DNA of 64,000 bases. Source: Streptomyces klenkii. Lineage in GTDB: Bacteria; Actinomycetota; Actinomycetes; Streptomycetales; Streptomycetaceae. Below, piece by piece: positions 44,436 through 53,576 of the stretch; position 1 is the first letter of the stretch; the number at the start of each line of letters is the position of its first letter. A model generated the notes under the pieces. The model saw nothing but the letters and a program-made list of their open reading frames with translations, did not search any database and was not told where the DNA came from. Where the stretch lies: assembly GCF_003626645.1 (NCBI RefSeq), contig NZ_RBAM01000002.1:434001-498000 (forward strand), given 5' to 3'. The translations under genes and the position numbers were made by a program.

Positions 44436-45080
44436 ATGGAGTCTCAGACTCGCGGTGGGACCAGATGGCGGCGGTTCGCCGTCGTCATGGTGCCGAGCGT
44501 CGCGGCAACGGCCGCGATCGGGGTCGCTGTTGCACAGGGTGCGCTGGCGGCGTCGTTCAGCGTGTCGGGCCAGCAGTTCCAGGTGACGGCAGGGAAGCTG
44601 CACGGCAAGGGCTTCGTCCAGTACGGCGCCATGGACCAGACGAAGGCGGGCGGTAAGCCCGTCGCGGTGGTCGGCATCGACGAGGCGCAGATCACCAAGC
44701 TCTGCCAGGCCGTCACGATCCCCATCCCGCTCACCGACAAGAAGGTGTCGATGAAGCTGGAGGCGGGCGGCGGCGACAAGCAGGTCACGGCCTCGAAGCT
44801 GTACATCGACGCCGAGGACATGAAGGCCAACGCCACGTTCAAGAACGTCGACATCGGCGTGTCCGTGGACAACACCACCAAGGGCCCCGGCCCCGCGGGC
44901 GCGGGCAAGAACGGCGAGGGGGTGCACGTGCCCGGCTCGTTCGCCCAGCAGGCGGACGAGGTCTGGTTCGACAGCGTCGACCAGAAGGCCTGGGCCACCT
45001 CGGCCGGAACGTTCACGCTCCCCGGTCTGCACATGGGCGTCAACATGGGCGACGCCCAGTGCGACGTGCCCAAGGGTTGA
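44436..45080 (+). CDS. DUF6230 family membrane/secreted protein
   Basis: A 214-residue protein: short basic N-terminus, hydrophobic signal/anchor (FAVVMVPSVAATAAIGVAVAQGALA), then a beta-rich extracytoplasmic domain (FSVSGQQFQVTAGKLHGKGFVQYGAM, ITKLCQAVTIPIPL, KLYIDAEDMKANATFKNVDIGVSV). The family was once labelled cholesterol esterase in Streptomyces, but no catalytic triad is visible, so I do not accept that name. First gene of a three-gene operon. Confidence 0.85.
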   Translation: MESQTRGGTRWRRFAVVMVPSVAATAAIGVAVAQGALAASFSVSGQQFQVTAGKLHGKGFVQYGAMDQTKAGGKPVAVVGIDEAQITKLCQAVTIPIPLTDKKVSMKLEAGGGDKQVTASKLYIDAEDMKANATFKNVDIGVSVDNTTKGPGPAGAGKNGEGVHVPGSFAQQADEVWFDSVDQKAWATSAGTFTLPGLHMGVNMGDAQCDVPKG

Positions 45081-45178
45081 CACGCTGAACGGGCCGGTAC
45101 GGGGCGGGAGTTCGCGCACCCGCACCCGTACCGCGTCCGTGCCGTACCGAAGAACATGCCCCCGAGGAGCTGTACGAC

Positions 45179-45655
45179 ATGAGCGTCGACACGCGACCCC
45201 AGCAGATCAGTTCATTCGGCCGCGCCCGCCGTTCGTTCCGGGAGTGGCGCTGGCAGCGCCCGTTCTGGGGCGGGCTGTGGACCCTGCTGGCCGGATTCCC
45301 GATCATGTACATCCCCTACCAGACCATGACGCTGGGCGATCTGCACATCCGCATGGCCACCACGGCGGGCGCCGGCTCGCTGATCATAGGGGTGCTGCTG
45401 GTCGTCCTCGGCCTGACGCTCTGGTTCCAGCAGCAGTCGCGGATCTTCGCCGGGGTCGCGGCCATCCTGCTCGCGCTGGTCTCGCTCGTGGTCTCCAACT
45501 TCGGCGCGTTCCTCATCGGCTTCCTGCTCGCCCTCATCGGCGGCGCCCTCGGCGTCTCCTGGGCGCCCGGCAGGCCCGCCGCCATCGCGGCCGGTGAGCC
45601 GGCGGCCGCCGTATCGCTCAGCAAGGAGCGGGACGGAGGCGACCGTGCCGAGTGA
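45179..45655 (+). CDS. DUF6114 domain membrane protein
   Basis: A 158-residue protein with four hydrophobic segments (LWTLLAGFPIMYIPYQTM, AGSLIIGVLLVVLGLTLWF, IFAGVAAILLALVSLVVSNFG, FLIGFLLALIGGALGVSW). A family found beside DUF6230 proteins in streptomycetes. Function unknown. Its 3' end overlaps the next gene by 11 bases. Confidence 0.85.
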   Translation: MSVDTRPQQISSFGRARRSFREWRWQRPFWGGLWTLLAGFPIMYIPYQTMTLGDLHIRMATTAGAGSLIIGVLLVVLGLTLWFQQQSRIFAGVAAILLALVSLVVSNFGAFLIGFLLALIGGALGVSWAPGRPAAIAAGEPAAAVSLSKERDGGDRAE

Positions 45656-46919
45656 GGGGCCGCGCCACGCCGCGCCCAGAAAGCCGCTGCTCGCCCGGCT
45701 GCACATGCCGGCGGGCAAGGCCGTCGCCCTCGCGGCGATGCCGAGCGCCGTCCTCATGGGCATGGGGCTCACGCCGACGCTGGCCGCCGCCAAGCCCGCG
45801 CCCAAGAAGCTGTTCGACGGCGCGTGCGCCACGGCGCCGGACACGGCGGCGGAGGGCGGGACCCCGGAGTCCGGGAAGCCGTCGGGGCCGAGCGGCGGCC
45901 CGAGCGGGAAGCCGAGCGAGAAGCCGAGCGGGAAGCCGGGCGAGAAGCCCAGTAGCGGCCCGAGTGCGGCGCCGAGCGCGGGCCCGTCCGCCGGCAAGCA
46001 GAAGGCGCCGGATAAGGAGCCGGATAAGGCGCCGGCCGCCGGGAAGTCCGCGTCCGCGAAGCCCGCCGCGCCCTCCCGCGCGCCGTCCCCGGCCCCTTCC
46101 CCCTCCGCGTCCAAGGCCACCAACCCCCTGGACCCCCTGGGCCTCGGGGACAAACTGCACGACATCCTGACCGGCGGGGCCAAGCCGCCCGCGGCGAGTT
46201 CCCCGAGCCCCGCCGCGCCGGCCCCGTCCGCACCGTCCTCATCCGCGGCTCCCGCGCCGAAGCGCTCCGCCCAGTCGGAGAAGCCCGGGGAGAAGCCTGC
46301 GGAGAAGGACAAGGACAAGACCGAGGACAAGGACGCCCCGTCCACCGGGCCGTCCACGTCCCCGAGCCCCGCTCCGTCCGGCTCGACGTCGCCCTCCCCG
46401 GAGGGAGGCACCGGCACCGCCGACGGCGAACTTCCCCCGTGCCCCCAAGGCACCGTCGTCGACGAGAACGAGCACCACGCCTTCCCCAACCAGCCCTGGT
46501 ACCTGGAGGCGAGCAAGCTCACCCTCACCGGGCTCACCTACGAGGGCGTCAAGAAGATCACCATGGTGAACGGGCAGAAGAAGGACGTCCTCAAGTTCAC
46601 CGCCGACGCCCTGACGATCAAGGACCTGCACCAGATCGTCAACAGCCAGGGCAAGCAGTACCACGTGGCGGGCATCGGCACGGACTCCACCATCACCGGT
46701 GGGAAGGTCACCATGTACACCGAGGAGCTGAAGGGCAACCTCCTCGGGCTCATCCCGGCGACCCACTCGCCCAGCGTCCCGCCCCCGCTGATACCGGGGC
46801 TGAAGCTGCCGATCCCGGTCTTCTACACCAACGTGAAGATCCGGCAGGGCGGGCAGTTCGGCGGCACGCTGCACATCCCGAACCTGCACCAGTACATCAC
46901 CGAGGGCACGTACCCGTAG
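45645..46919 (+). CDS. Secreted Ser/Pro/Lys-rich protein with C-terminal DUF6230-like domain
   Basis: A 424-residue protein. After a hydrophobic N-terminal segment (AVALAAMPSAVLMGMGLTPTLAAA) there are about 210 residues of low-complexity Pro/Ser/Lys/Ala, including tandem GKPSGKPSEKPSGKPGEKPS-type repeats. A folded C-terminal domain (about 265-424: WYLEASKLTLTGLTYEGVKKITM, LKFTADALTIKDLHQIV) resembles the beta domain of the first operon gene. GTG 45645 follows GGAGG. Probably a wall-spanning surface protein. Confidence 0.78.
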   Translation: MPSEGPRHAAPRKPLLARLHMPAGKAVALAAMPSAVLMGMGLTPTLAAAKPAPKKLFDGACATAPDTAAEGGTPESGKPSGPSGGPSGKPSEKPSGKPGEKPSSGPSAAPSAGPSAGKQKAPDKEPDKAPAAGKSASAKPAAPSRAPSPAPSPSASKATNPLDPLGLGDKLHDILTGGAKPPAASSPSPAAPAPSAPSSSAAPAPKRSAQSEKPGEKPAEKDKDKTEDKDAPSTGPSTSPSPAPSGSTSPSPEGGTGTADGELPPCPQGTVVDENEHHAFPNQPWYLEASKLTLTGLTYEGVKKITMVNGQKKDVLKFTADALTIKDLHQIVNSQGKQYHVAGIGTDSTITGGKVTMYTEELKGNLLGLIPATHSPSVPPPLIPGLKLPIPVFYTNVKIRQGGQFGGTLHIPNLHQYITEGTYP

Positions 46920-46972
46920 GCCGGCACGTACCCGAAGATCCGCAGTCCGCGCACGCACACGTACACGTACAA

Positions 46973-47018
46973 ACGGCCGTGGCCGCCGCCCCCTCGCGGG
47001 GACGGCGGCCACGGCCGT
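46973..47018. terminator. Bidirectional terminator between DUF6230 operon and pyk
   Basis: Perfect 16-bp arms ACGGCCGTGGCCGCCG (46973-46988) and complement (47003-47018) with an inner CCCC/GGGG stem, between converging genes. Confidence 0.88.
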
Positions 47019-47033
47019 GGGGGAGCGGGGAGC

Positions 47034-48461
47034 CTAGCGGCCCTCGCCGCCCAGGTGGTGCACCCGCACCATGTTCGTCGTGCCGGGGACACCGGGCGGG
47101 GAACCCGCCGTGATGATCATGGTGTCGCCGTCGTTGTAGCGCTTGAGCTTCAGCAGCTCCGCGTCGACCAGGTCGACCATCGCGTCCGTGTTCTCCACGT
47201 GCGGGACGACGAAGGTCTCGACGCCCCAGCTCAGCGTGAGCTGGTTGCAGGTGGCGGCGTCCGTGGTGAAGGCCAGGATCGGCTGCTTCGCGCGGTAGCG
47301 GGACAGGCGGCGGGCCGTGTCACCGGACTTGGTGAAGGCGACCAGCGACTTCGCGTCGAGGAAGTCGGCGATCTCGCAGGCGGCGCGGGCGACCGAGCCG
47401 CCCTGGGTGCGCGGCTTCTTGCCCGGGACCAGCGGCTGGAGGCCCTTGGAGAGCAGCTCCTCCTCGGCCGCCTCGACGATGCGGGACATCGTCTTGACGG
47501 TCTCGATCGGATACGCGCCGACGCTCGACTCGGCGGAGAGCATGACCGCGTCGGCGCCGTCGAGGATGGCGTTGGCGACGTCGGAGGCCTCGGCGCGGGT
47601 CGGGCGCGAGTTGGTGATCATCGACTCCATCATCTGGGTCGCGACGATCACCGGCTTGGCGTTGCGGCGGCACATCTCGATGAGGCGCTTCTGCACCATC
47701 GGGACCTTCTCCAGCGGGTACTCCACCGCCAGGTCGCCACGGGCCACCATCACGCCGTCGAACGCCATGACGACGTCCTCCATGTTGGCGACGGCCTGCG
47801 GCTTCTCGACCTTGGCGATGACCGGGACCCGGCGGCCGACCTCGTCCATGACGTGGTGGACGTCGAGGACGTCCTTGGCGTCGCGGACGAAGGACAGGGC
47901 GACCATGTCGCAGCCCATGGCGAGGGCGAACTTCAGGTCCTCGATGTCCTTCTCGGACAGCGCCGGGACGTTCACCGCCGCGCCGGGCAGGTTGATGCCC
48001 TTGTGGTCGGAGATGACGCCGCCCTCGATGACGATGGTCCGCACGCGCGGGCCCTCGACCTCGGTGACGCGCAGCTCGACGTTGCCGTCGTTGATCAGGA
48101 TCTGGTCGCCCTTGGCGACGTCGCCCGGCAGGCCCTTGTAGGTCGTGCCGCAGATCGTCTTGTCGCCGGGGACGTCCTCGGTGGTGATGGTGAACTCGTC
48201 GCCGCGCACCAGCTCCACCGGGCCGTCCGCGAAGGTCTCCAGGCGGATCTTCGGGCCCTGGAGGTCGGCGAGGACGCCGACCGCCCGGCCGGTCTCCGCG
48301 GCGGCCTTACGGAGGCGGTGGTACCGCTCCTCGTGCTCCGCGTGGGTCCCGTGGCTCATGTTGAAGCGGGCCACGTTCATACCGGCCTCGATCAGCGTCT
48401 TCAGCTGGTCGAAGGAGTCGACGGCGGGGCCCAGGGTGCAGACGATTTTGGAACGGCGCAT
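47034..48461 (-). CDS. pyk: Pyruvate kinase
   Basis: A 475-residue pyruvate kinase making ATP and pyruvate from phosphoenolpyruvate. N-terminal RRSKIVCTLGPAVDS, ARFNMSHG, the catalytic lysine region VIAKVEKPQAVANMEDV, FDGVMVARGDLAVEYPLEKVP and TRAEASDVANAILDGADAVMLSAESSVGAYP are intact; the C-terminal allosteric domain is complete. Follows ackA and pta on the same strand. Streptomycetes usually have two pyruvate kinases; which one this is rests on synteny with SCO5423. Confidence 0.96.
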   Translation of the reverse strand: MRRSKIVCTLGPAVDSFDQLKTLIEAGMNVARFNMSHGTHAEHEERYHRLRKAAAETGRAVGVLADLQGPKIRLETFADGPVELVRGDEFTITTEDVPGDKTICGTTYKGLPGDVAKGDQILINDGNVELRVTEVEGPRVRTIVIEGGVISDHKGINLPGAAVNVPALSEKDIEDLKFALAMGCDMVALSFVRDAKDVLDVHHVMDEVGRRVPVIAKVEKPQAVANMEDVVMAFDGVMVARGDLAVEYPLEKVPMVQKRLIEMCRRNAKPVIVATQMMESMITNSRPTRAEASDVANAILDGADAVMLSAESSVGAYPIETVKTMSRIVEAAEEELLSKGLQPLVPGKKPRTQGGSVARAACEIADFLDAKSLVAFTKSGDTARRLSRYRAKQPILAFTTDAATCNQLTLSWGVETFVVPHVENTDAMVDLVDAELLKLKRYNDGDTMIITAGSPPGVPGTTNMVRVHHLGGEGR

Positions 48462-48556
48462 GGGGCAGATCCTATCGGTTTGTTTCGGAGCGGAATATTC
48501 GAGCTGTGGGAACGACCGACGAACGACCGGCGAACGGCCGGGCGACCGGTCGGCGA

Positions 48557-49768
48557 TCAAGCGCTGACCAGGTCGTACGTCTGGGTGGCGATCTCCAGCT
48601 CCTCGTCGGTGGGCACCACGGCGACCGCGACCCGGGCGGACTCGGGGGAGATCAGGCGCGGCTCGCCGGAGCGGACGGCGTTGAGCCCGGCGTCCACGGC
48701 CAGGCCCAGCGCTTCGAGGCCCGCGACGGCGGCCTCGCGGACCGGCGCCGCGTTCTCGCCGACACCGGCGGTGAAGGCCACGGCGTCGACCGTGCCGAGG
48801 ACCGCGTAGTAGGCGCCTATGTACTTCTTCAGCCGGTGCACGTAGATGTCGAACGCGAGCTGCGCCCGCGCGTCGCCCTCGTCGATGCGGCGGCGGATCT
48901 CGCGCATGTCGTTGTCGCCGCACAGGCCGATCAGGCCGCTCTTCTTGTTGAGCAGCGCGTCGATCTCGTCGGTGGACATCCCGGCGTTGCGGGAGAGGTG
49001 GAGCAGGACCGCCGGGTCCAGGTCGCCGGAGCGGGTGCCCATGACCAGGCCCTCCAGCGGGGTCAGGCCCATGGAGGTGTCGACGCAGCGGCCGCGCTCG
49101 ACCGCGGAGGCGGAGGCGCCGTTGCCCAGGTGCAGCACGATCACGTTGACCTCGGACGGGTCCTTGCCGAGGAGCTTCGCGGTCTCGCGCGAGACGTAGG
49201 CGTGCGAGGTGCCGTGGAAGCCGTAGCGGCGGATCATGTGGGCGTCCGCCGTGGCCGTGTCGATGGCGTAGCGGGCGGCCGACTCCGGCATCGTGGTGTG
49301 GAAGGCCGTGTCGAAGACGGCGACCTGCGGCAGGTCGGGGCGGAGCGCCTGCGCGGTGCGGATGCCGGTGATGTTGGCCGGGTTGTGCAGCGGGGCCACC
49401 GGCACCAGCCGCTCGATCTCGGCCAGCACCTCGTCGGTGATCACGGTGGGGGCGGTGAACTTCTGACCGCCGTGCACCACCCGGTGGCCGATCGCGGCGA
49501 GCTCCGGCGAGTCGAGGCCCAGCCCGTCCGCGGCCAGCTCCGCGGCGACCGCCTGGAGCGCGGCCTCGTGGTCGGCGATCGGCGCCTCCTGCTCGCGCTT
49601 GCCGCCGCCCGTGGCGAGCGGGGAGTGCACGAGGCGGGAGGTCTCCTCGCCGATGCGCTCGACCAGGCCCGCGGCCAGCCGGGCGCCGTCGGCCATGTCG
49701 AGCAGCTGGTACTTGACCGAGGAGGAGCCGGAGTTGAGGACGAGGACTCGGGTGGGGTTGGCAGTCAT
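48557..49768 (-). CDS. ackA: Acetate kinase
   Basis: A 403-residue ASKHA-fold kinase that makes ATP and acetate from acetyl phosphate. RVLVLNSGSSSVKYQLLD, VAVFDTAFHTTMP, YGFHGTSHAYVS, IVLHLGNGASASAVERGRCVDTSMGLTPLEGLVMGTRSGDLDP and FTAGVGENA are all present. ATG 49768. It lies 105 bases after pta; the gap has an 11-bp-arm hairpin (49831-49865). Confidence 0.97.
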   Translation of the reverse strand: MTANPTRVLVLNSGSSSVKYQLLDMADGARLAAGLVERIGEETSRLVHSPLATGGGKREQEAPIADHEAALQAVAAELAADGLGLDSPELAAIGHRVVHGGQKFTAPTVITDEVLAEIERLVPVAPLHNPANITGIRTAQALRPDLPQVAVFDTAFHTTMPESAARYAIDTATADAHMIRRYGFHGTSHAYVSRETAKLLGKDPSEVNVIVLHLGNGASASAVERGRCVDTSMGLTPLEGLVMGTRSGDLDPAVLLHLSRNAGMSTDEIDALLNKKSGLIGLCGDNDMREIRRRIDEGDARAQLAFDIYVHRLKKYIGAYYAVLGTVDAVAFTAGVGENAAPVREAAVAGLEALGLAVDAGLNAVRSGEPRLISPESARVAVAVVPTDEELEIATQTYDLVSA

Positions 49769-49830
49769 GAACGCTTTCCGGGGTTGTGGGGGTCTCGTAC
49801 GTCTACGTCTACGTCGGGGGTGGGGGCGGC

Positions 49831-49865
49831 GGCCGTACGGGTCCGGGCGGCGGTCCCGTACGGCC
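49831..49865 (-). promoter_or_regulatory. Hairpin in the pta-ackA gap
   Basis: Arms GGCCGTACGGG and CCCGTACGGCC with a 13-base loop, 8 bases after the pta stop. Possible attenuator. Nearby (49797-49813) is a TACGTC hexanucleotide repeated three times. Confidence 0.55.
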
Positions 49866-49873
49866 TACGGGCG

Positions 49874-51982
49874 TCAGACGGCGGGCGCGTCCGGCGCGGT
49901 TCCGTTCGTGCGCTCGCCCTGCGCCTGGATGGCGGAGATCGCGACGGTGGTCACGATGTCCTGCACCAGCGCGCCGCGGGAGAGGTCGTTGACGGGCTTG
50001 CGCAGGCCCTGGAGGACCGGGCCGACGGCGACGGCGCCGGCCGAGCGCTGGACGGCCTTGTAGGTGTTGTTGCCGGTGTTGAGGTCGGGGAAGATCAGCA
50101 CGGTGGCTTTGCCGGCCACCTCCGAGCCGGGCAGCTTGGTCTTGGCGACCGCGGCGTCGACGGCGGCGTCGTACTGGATCGGGCCCTCGACCAGCAGGTC
50201 GGGGCGGCGCTCGCGGACGATCTCGGTGGCCTTGCGGACCTTGTCGACGTCCGCGCCGGAGCCGGAGGTGCCGGTCGAGTACGACAGCATCGCGATCCGC
50301 GGCTCCACGCCGAACTGCGCGGCGGTCGTCGCGGACTGGATGGCGATGTCGGCGAGCTGCTCGGCGTTCGGGTCGGGGTTGACGGCGCAGTCGCCGTAGA
50401 CCAGCACGCGGTCGGCCAGGCACATGAAGAAGACGGACGACACGATCTGGGCGCCCGGCGCCGTCTTGATGATCTCGAAGGCGGGGCGGATGGTGGCGGC
50501 GGTGGAGTGCACCGCGCCCGAGACCATGCCGTCGGCCAGGCCCTCCTGGACCATCAGCGTGCCGAAGTAGGAGACGTCCGTGACCACGTCGTGCGCGAGC
50601 TCGACGGTCATGCCCTTGTGGGCGCGGGCCTTGGCGTAGATCTCGGCGAAGCGCTCGCGCAGCGGGGAGGTCTGCGGGTCGATGATCTGCGCGGCGGCCA
50701 GGTCGATGCCCAGCTCGCCGGCGCGCTTGCGGATCGCGGCCTCCTCGCCGAGCAGCGTGAGGTCGCAGATGTCGCGGCGCAGCACCACGTCGGCGGCGCG
50801 CAGTACGCGCTCCTCGGTGCCCTCCGGCAGGACGATGCGGCGGCGGGCCGAGCGGGAGCGCTCGATCAGCTCGTGCTCGAACATCATCGGGGTGACGCGG
50901 CTGGAGCGGGCCACGGCGATGCGGTTCGTGAGCTCCGCGGTGTCCACGTGCCGCTCGAACAGACCGAGGGCGGTCTCCGCCTTGCGCGGCGAGAACGCGT
51001 CGAGCTTGCCCTCGACGGCGAACAGCTCGGCCGCGGTCGGGAAGGAGCCGCCGGGGACGGAGACGACCGGGGTGCCCGGGGCCAGTCGGTCGGCCAGCGC
51101 CAGGATGTCCGGGCCCGGCTTCTCGTCCAGGGTCAGCAGCACGCCGGCTATGGGCGGGGCGCCGGCGCTGTGCGCGGCGAGGGCGCCGACGATCAGGTCG
51201 ACGCGGTCGCCCGGGGTCACCACCAGGCAGCCCTCGGTCAGGGCGGGCAGGAAGGCCGGCAGCATGGCGCCGCCGAAGACGAAGTCCTTGGCGTCGCGGG
51301 CGAGGCCGGCGTCGTCGCCGAGCAGCACCTCGGCGCCCAGCTTGCGGACGATCTGCGCCACGGTCGGCGCGGACAGGCCGGCCTCCTCGGGCAGCGCGTA
51401 GCAGGGGACCGGCAGGCTCGCCGAGAGGCGCTCGCCGACGGCCTCACGGTCGGCCGGGGCCACCCGGTTCACGACGAGGGCGACGACGTCGCAGCCCAGG
51501 GCCTCGTAGGCGCGGTAGGCGTTGCGGGCCTCGGAGCGAACGGACTCCGCCGTCTGGTCCTGGCCGCCGACGACCGCGATCACCGAGGCGCCGAACTCGT
51601 TGGCGAGGCGGGCGTTGAGGGCGAGCTCGTCGGGGAGCGTCGAGCCTACGTAGTCGGTGCCGAGCACCAGCACGTACTCGTACTCGCGGGCGACCGCGTG
51701 GAAGCGCTCGACCAGCTGCGAGACGAGCTCGTCCGTGCCGCGCTCGGCCTGGAGCGCGGAGGCGTCGCCGTAGCTCATGCCGTACACCGACTCCGCGGAC
51801 TGGCCGAGCCGGTAGCGGGAGCGCAGCAGGTCGAAGAGGCGGTCCGGCCCGTCGCCGTGCACCAGCGGGCGGAAGACGCCCACCCGGTCCACCTGCCGGG
51901 TGAGGAGCTCCATGACTCCCAGCTCGATGACCTGGCGCCCGTCGCCCCGGTCGGTCCCGGTCACGTACACGCTGCGCGTCAC
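49874..51982 (-). CDS. pta: Phosphate acetyltransferase, long form
   Basis: A 702-residue enzyme that makes acetyl phosphate from acetyl-CoA. Like other long Pta proteins it has an N-terminal BioD-like P-loop-derived region (VYVTGTDRGDGRQVIELGVMELL, LVLGTDYVGS), a central DRTGG-like domain (GDRVDLIVGALAAHSAG, SVPGGSFPTAAELF), and the C-terminal catalytic domain (RRRIVLPEGTEERVLRAADVV, SGAVHSTAATIRPAFEIIKT, ILIFPDLNTGNNTYKAVQR-type motif). GTG 51982 follows AAGGAG. Operon pta-ackA, then pyk. Confidence 0.96.
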   Translation of the reverse strand: MTRSVYVTGTDRGDGRQVIELGVMELLTRQVDRVGVFRPLVHGDGPDRLFDLLRSRYRLGQSAESVYGMSYGDASALQAERGTDELVSQLVERFHAVAREYEYVLVLGTDYVGSTLPDELALNARLANEFGASVIAVVGGQDQTAESVRSEARNAYRAYEALGCDVVALVVNRVAPADREAVGERLSASLPVPCYALPEEAGLSAPTVAQIVRKLGAEVLLGDDAGLARDAKDFVFGGAMLPAFLPALTEGCLVVTPGDRVDLIVGALAAHSAGAPPIAGVLLTLDEKPGPDILALADRLAPGTPVVSVPGGSFPTAAELFAVEGKLDAFSPRKAETALGLFERHVDTAELTNRIAVARSSRVTPMMFEHELIERSRSARRRIVLPEGTEERVLRAADVVLRRDICDLTLLGEEAAIRKRAGELGIDLAAAQIIDPQTSPLRERFAEIYAKARAHKGMTVELAHDVVTDVSYFGTLMVQEGLADGMVSGAVHSTAATIRPAFEIIKTAPGAQIVSSVFFMCLADRVLVYGDCAVNPDPNAEQLADIAIQSATTAAQFGVEPRIAMLSYSTGTSGSGADVDKVRKATEIVRERRPDLLVEGPIQYDAAVDAAVAKTKLPGSEVAGKATVLIFPDLNTGNNTYKAVQRSAGAVAVGPVLQGLRKPVNDLSRGALVQDIVTTVAISAIQAQGERTNGTAPDAPAV

Positions 51983-52334
51983 GCGTGCTCTCCTTGCTCC
52001 ATCGCCGTGTTCTTCGGTCTGTGGTTTTTGGTCCGCGGTGCTCGGTCCGCGTTGTTCGGTTGTTGCTTCGGCTTCGGCTCCGGCGTGTTCCACGCCGTGG
52101 GCTTCGGCTTAAAAATTACCCGTTATGGTGGGCTTGACCTCTTGACAATACCTGCGCCCCTGGATAAGGCGCGCGTCAGCAGGCGGGAGCGCACCGCAGG
52201 AGCGGAGGTCGGAAGCCGGCGCCACCCGGGGGTGTGCCGGTACCCATCGGACCGTGAAACAATCGGCCCGGCTCACATGTACCATCCCCTTACCCCGGGT
52301 AGGGGGGACCCCAGAGCAGGAGACACAGCACGCG
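51983..52334. promoter_or_regulatory. Divergent promoter region of pta and pfkA
   Basis: No gene seen. A plus-strand TTGACA (52142-52147) and a minus-strand TTGTCA overlap, suggesting back-to-back promoters whose -35 boxes share bases; the minus-strand box is followed at 17 bases by TAACGG. Next to them is an AT-rich island (52110-52125, CTTAAAAATTACCC). The left part holds degenerate CGGTTGTT/CGGCTTCGG tandem repeats. Confidence 0.45.
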
Positions 52335-53360
52335 ATGCGCATCGGAGTTCTCACCGCAGGCGGCGACTGCCCCGGCCTGAACGCTGTCATCCGCTCGGTG
52401 GTGCACCGCGCGGTCGTCGGCCACGGCGACGAGGTCATCGGCTTCGAAGACGGCTTCAAGGGCCTCCTCGACGGCCGGCACCGCAAGCTCGACCTGGAAG
52501 CCGTCAGCGGCATCCTGGCCCGCGGCGGCACCATCCTCGGCTCCTCCCGCCTGGAGCGCGCCCGCCTCCGCGAGGCCTGTGAGAGCTCCAAGGAGCTCGC
52601 CCGTGAGTACGGCATCGATGTGCTCATCCCGATCGGCGGCGAGGGCACGCTGACCGCGGCCCGGATGCTGTCGGACGCGGGCCTGCCCGTCGTCGGCGTC
52701 CCCAAGACCATCGACAACGACATCTCCTCCACGGACCGCACCTTCGGCTTCGACACCGCCGTCGGCGTCGCGACGGAGGCCATCGACCGGCTCAAGACCA
52801 CCGCCGAGTCCCACCAGCGGGTGATGGTCGTCGAGGTCATGGGCCGGCACGCCGGCTGGATCGCCCTGGAGTCCGGCATGGCCGGCGGCGCCCACGGCAT
52901 CTGCCTGCCCGAGCGGGCCTTCGAGGTCGACGACCTCGTGAAGATGGTCGAGGAGCGCTTCGCCCGCGGCAAGAAGTTCGCCGTCATCTGCGTCGCCGAG
53001 GGCGCCCACCCCGCCGAGGGGTCGATGGACTACAAGAAGGGCGCCATAGACCAGTTCGGCCACGAGCGCTTCGCCGGCATCGGCACCAAGCTCGCCGGCG
53101 AGCTGGAGCGGCGCCTGGGCAAGGAGGCCCGCCCGGTCATCCTCGGCCACGTCCAGCGCGGCGGCACGCCCACCGCGTACGACCGCGTCCTCGCGACCCG
53201 CTTCGGCTGGCACGCGGTCGAGGCCGCGCACCGCGGTGACTTCGGCAAGATGACGGCCCTGAAGGGGACGAACATCGAGATGGTGCCGATCGCGGATGCG
53301 GTCACTGAGCTCAAGCGGGTGCCGGAGAGTCGGATGGACGAGGCGGAGTCCGTCTTCTGA
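52335..53360 (+). CDS. pfkA: 6-phosphofructokinase
   Basis: A 341-residue PfkA, phosphorylating fructose 6-phosphate in glycolysis. LTAGGDCPGLNAVIRSVV, the nucleotide-site GGEGTLTAA, catalytic PKTIDNDISSTDRTFGFDTAV, MGRHAGWIA and GHVQRGGTPTAYDR are present. It belongs to the group III actinobacterial type: Gly after the acidic residue in GGEG is the residue usually tied to ATP (not PPi) use. A Glu replaces the usual Asp there. ATG 52335. Confidence 0.95.
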   Translation: MRIGVLTAGGDCPGLNAVIRSVVHRAVVGHGDEVIGFEDGFKGLLDGRHRKLDLEAVSGILARGGTILGSSRLERARLREACESSKELAREYGIDVLIPIGGEGTLTAARMLSDAGLPVVGVPKTIDNDISSTDRTFGFDTAVGVATEAIDRLKTTAESHQRVMVVEVMGRHAGWIALESGMAGGAHGICLPERAFEVDDLVKMVEERFARGKKFAVICVAEGAHPAEGSMDYKKGAIDQFGHERFAGIGTKLAGELERRLGKEARPVILGHVQRGGTPTAYDRVLATRFGWHAVEAAHRGDFGKMTALKGTNIEMVPIADAVTELKRVPESRMDEAESVF

Positions 53361-53395
53361 CGCGCCCTTCTCCGCCTTTCCTTTAGCGAGGTTTA

Positions 53396-53432
53396 CGAGG
53401 CCCCCGTCGACTGTCGGTCGGCGGGGGCCTCG
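53396..53432 (+). terminator. Terminator after pfkA
   Basis: Perfect 11-bp arms CGAGGCCCCCG and CGGGGGCCTCG, 35 bases after the pfkA stop. Confidence 0.85.
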
Positions 53433-53451
53433 CCGTGGTGGCTGGTGCCGG

Positions 53452-53576
53452 GCCGGGGGCTCCGGGGCAGGGGTCCGGGACCGTATATTTACGGGCCCCC
53501 CGCACCGTCGCCTTGCCCCTCGTCCGGCCCGCAAATACACGTCAGCGTCCCGGACCCCTGCCCCTGCGCCCCCGGC
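53452..53576. repeat. Long imperfect inverted repeat in the pfkA-marR gap
   Basis: Left arm 53452-53497 and right arm 53526-53576. The outer 30 bases match at 28 positions, the inner 16 (CGTATATTTACGGGCC) at 14, with a 5-base insertion on the right. Loop 53498-53525. No gene fits here. It may be a transcription barrier or the footprint of a small mobile repeat. Confidence 0.75.

Noticed and set aside
44436..45080. Cholesterol esterase name for the DUF6230 protein
   Set aside because: No nucleophile elbow or Ser-His-Asp pattern is visible; the old annotation is not supported by the sequence.
48506..52582. 1358-codon plus-strand frame across ackA and pta
   Set aside because: Opposite to two well-conserved enzymes; translation is low-complexity Val/Gly/Arg/Ala typical of the complementary strand in high-GC coding DNA.
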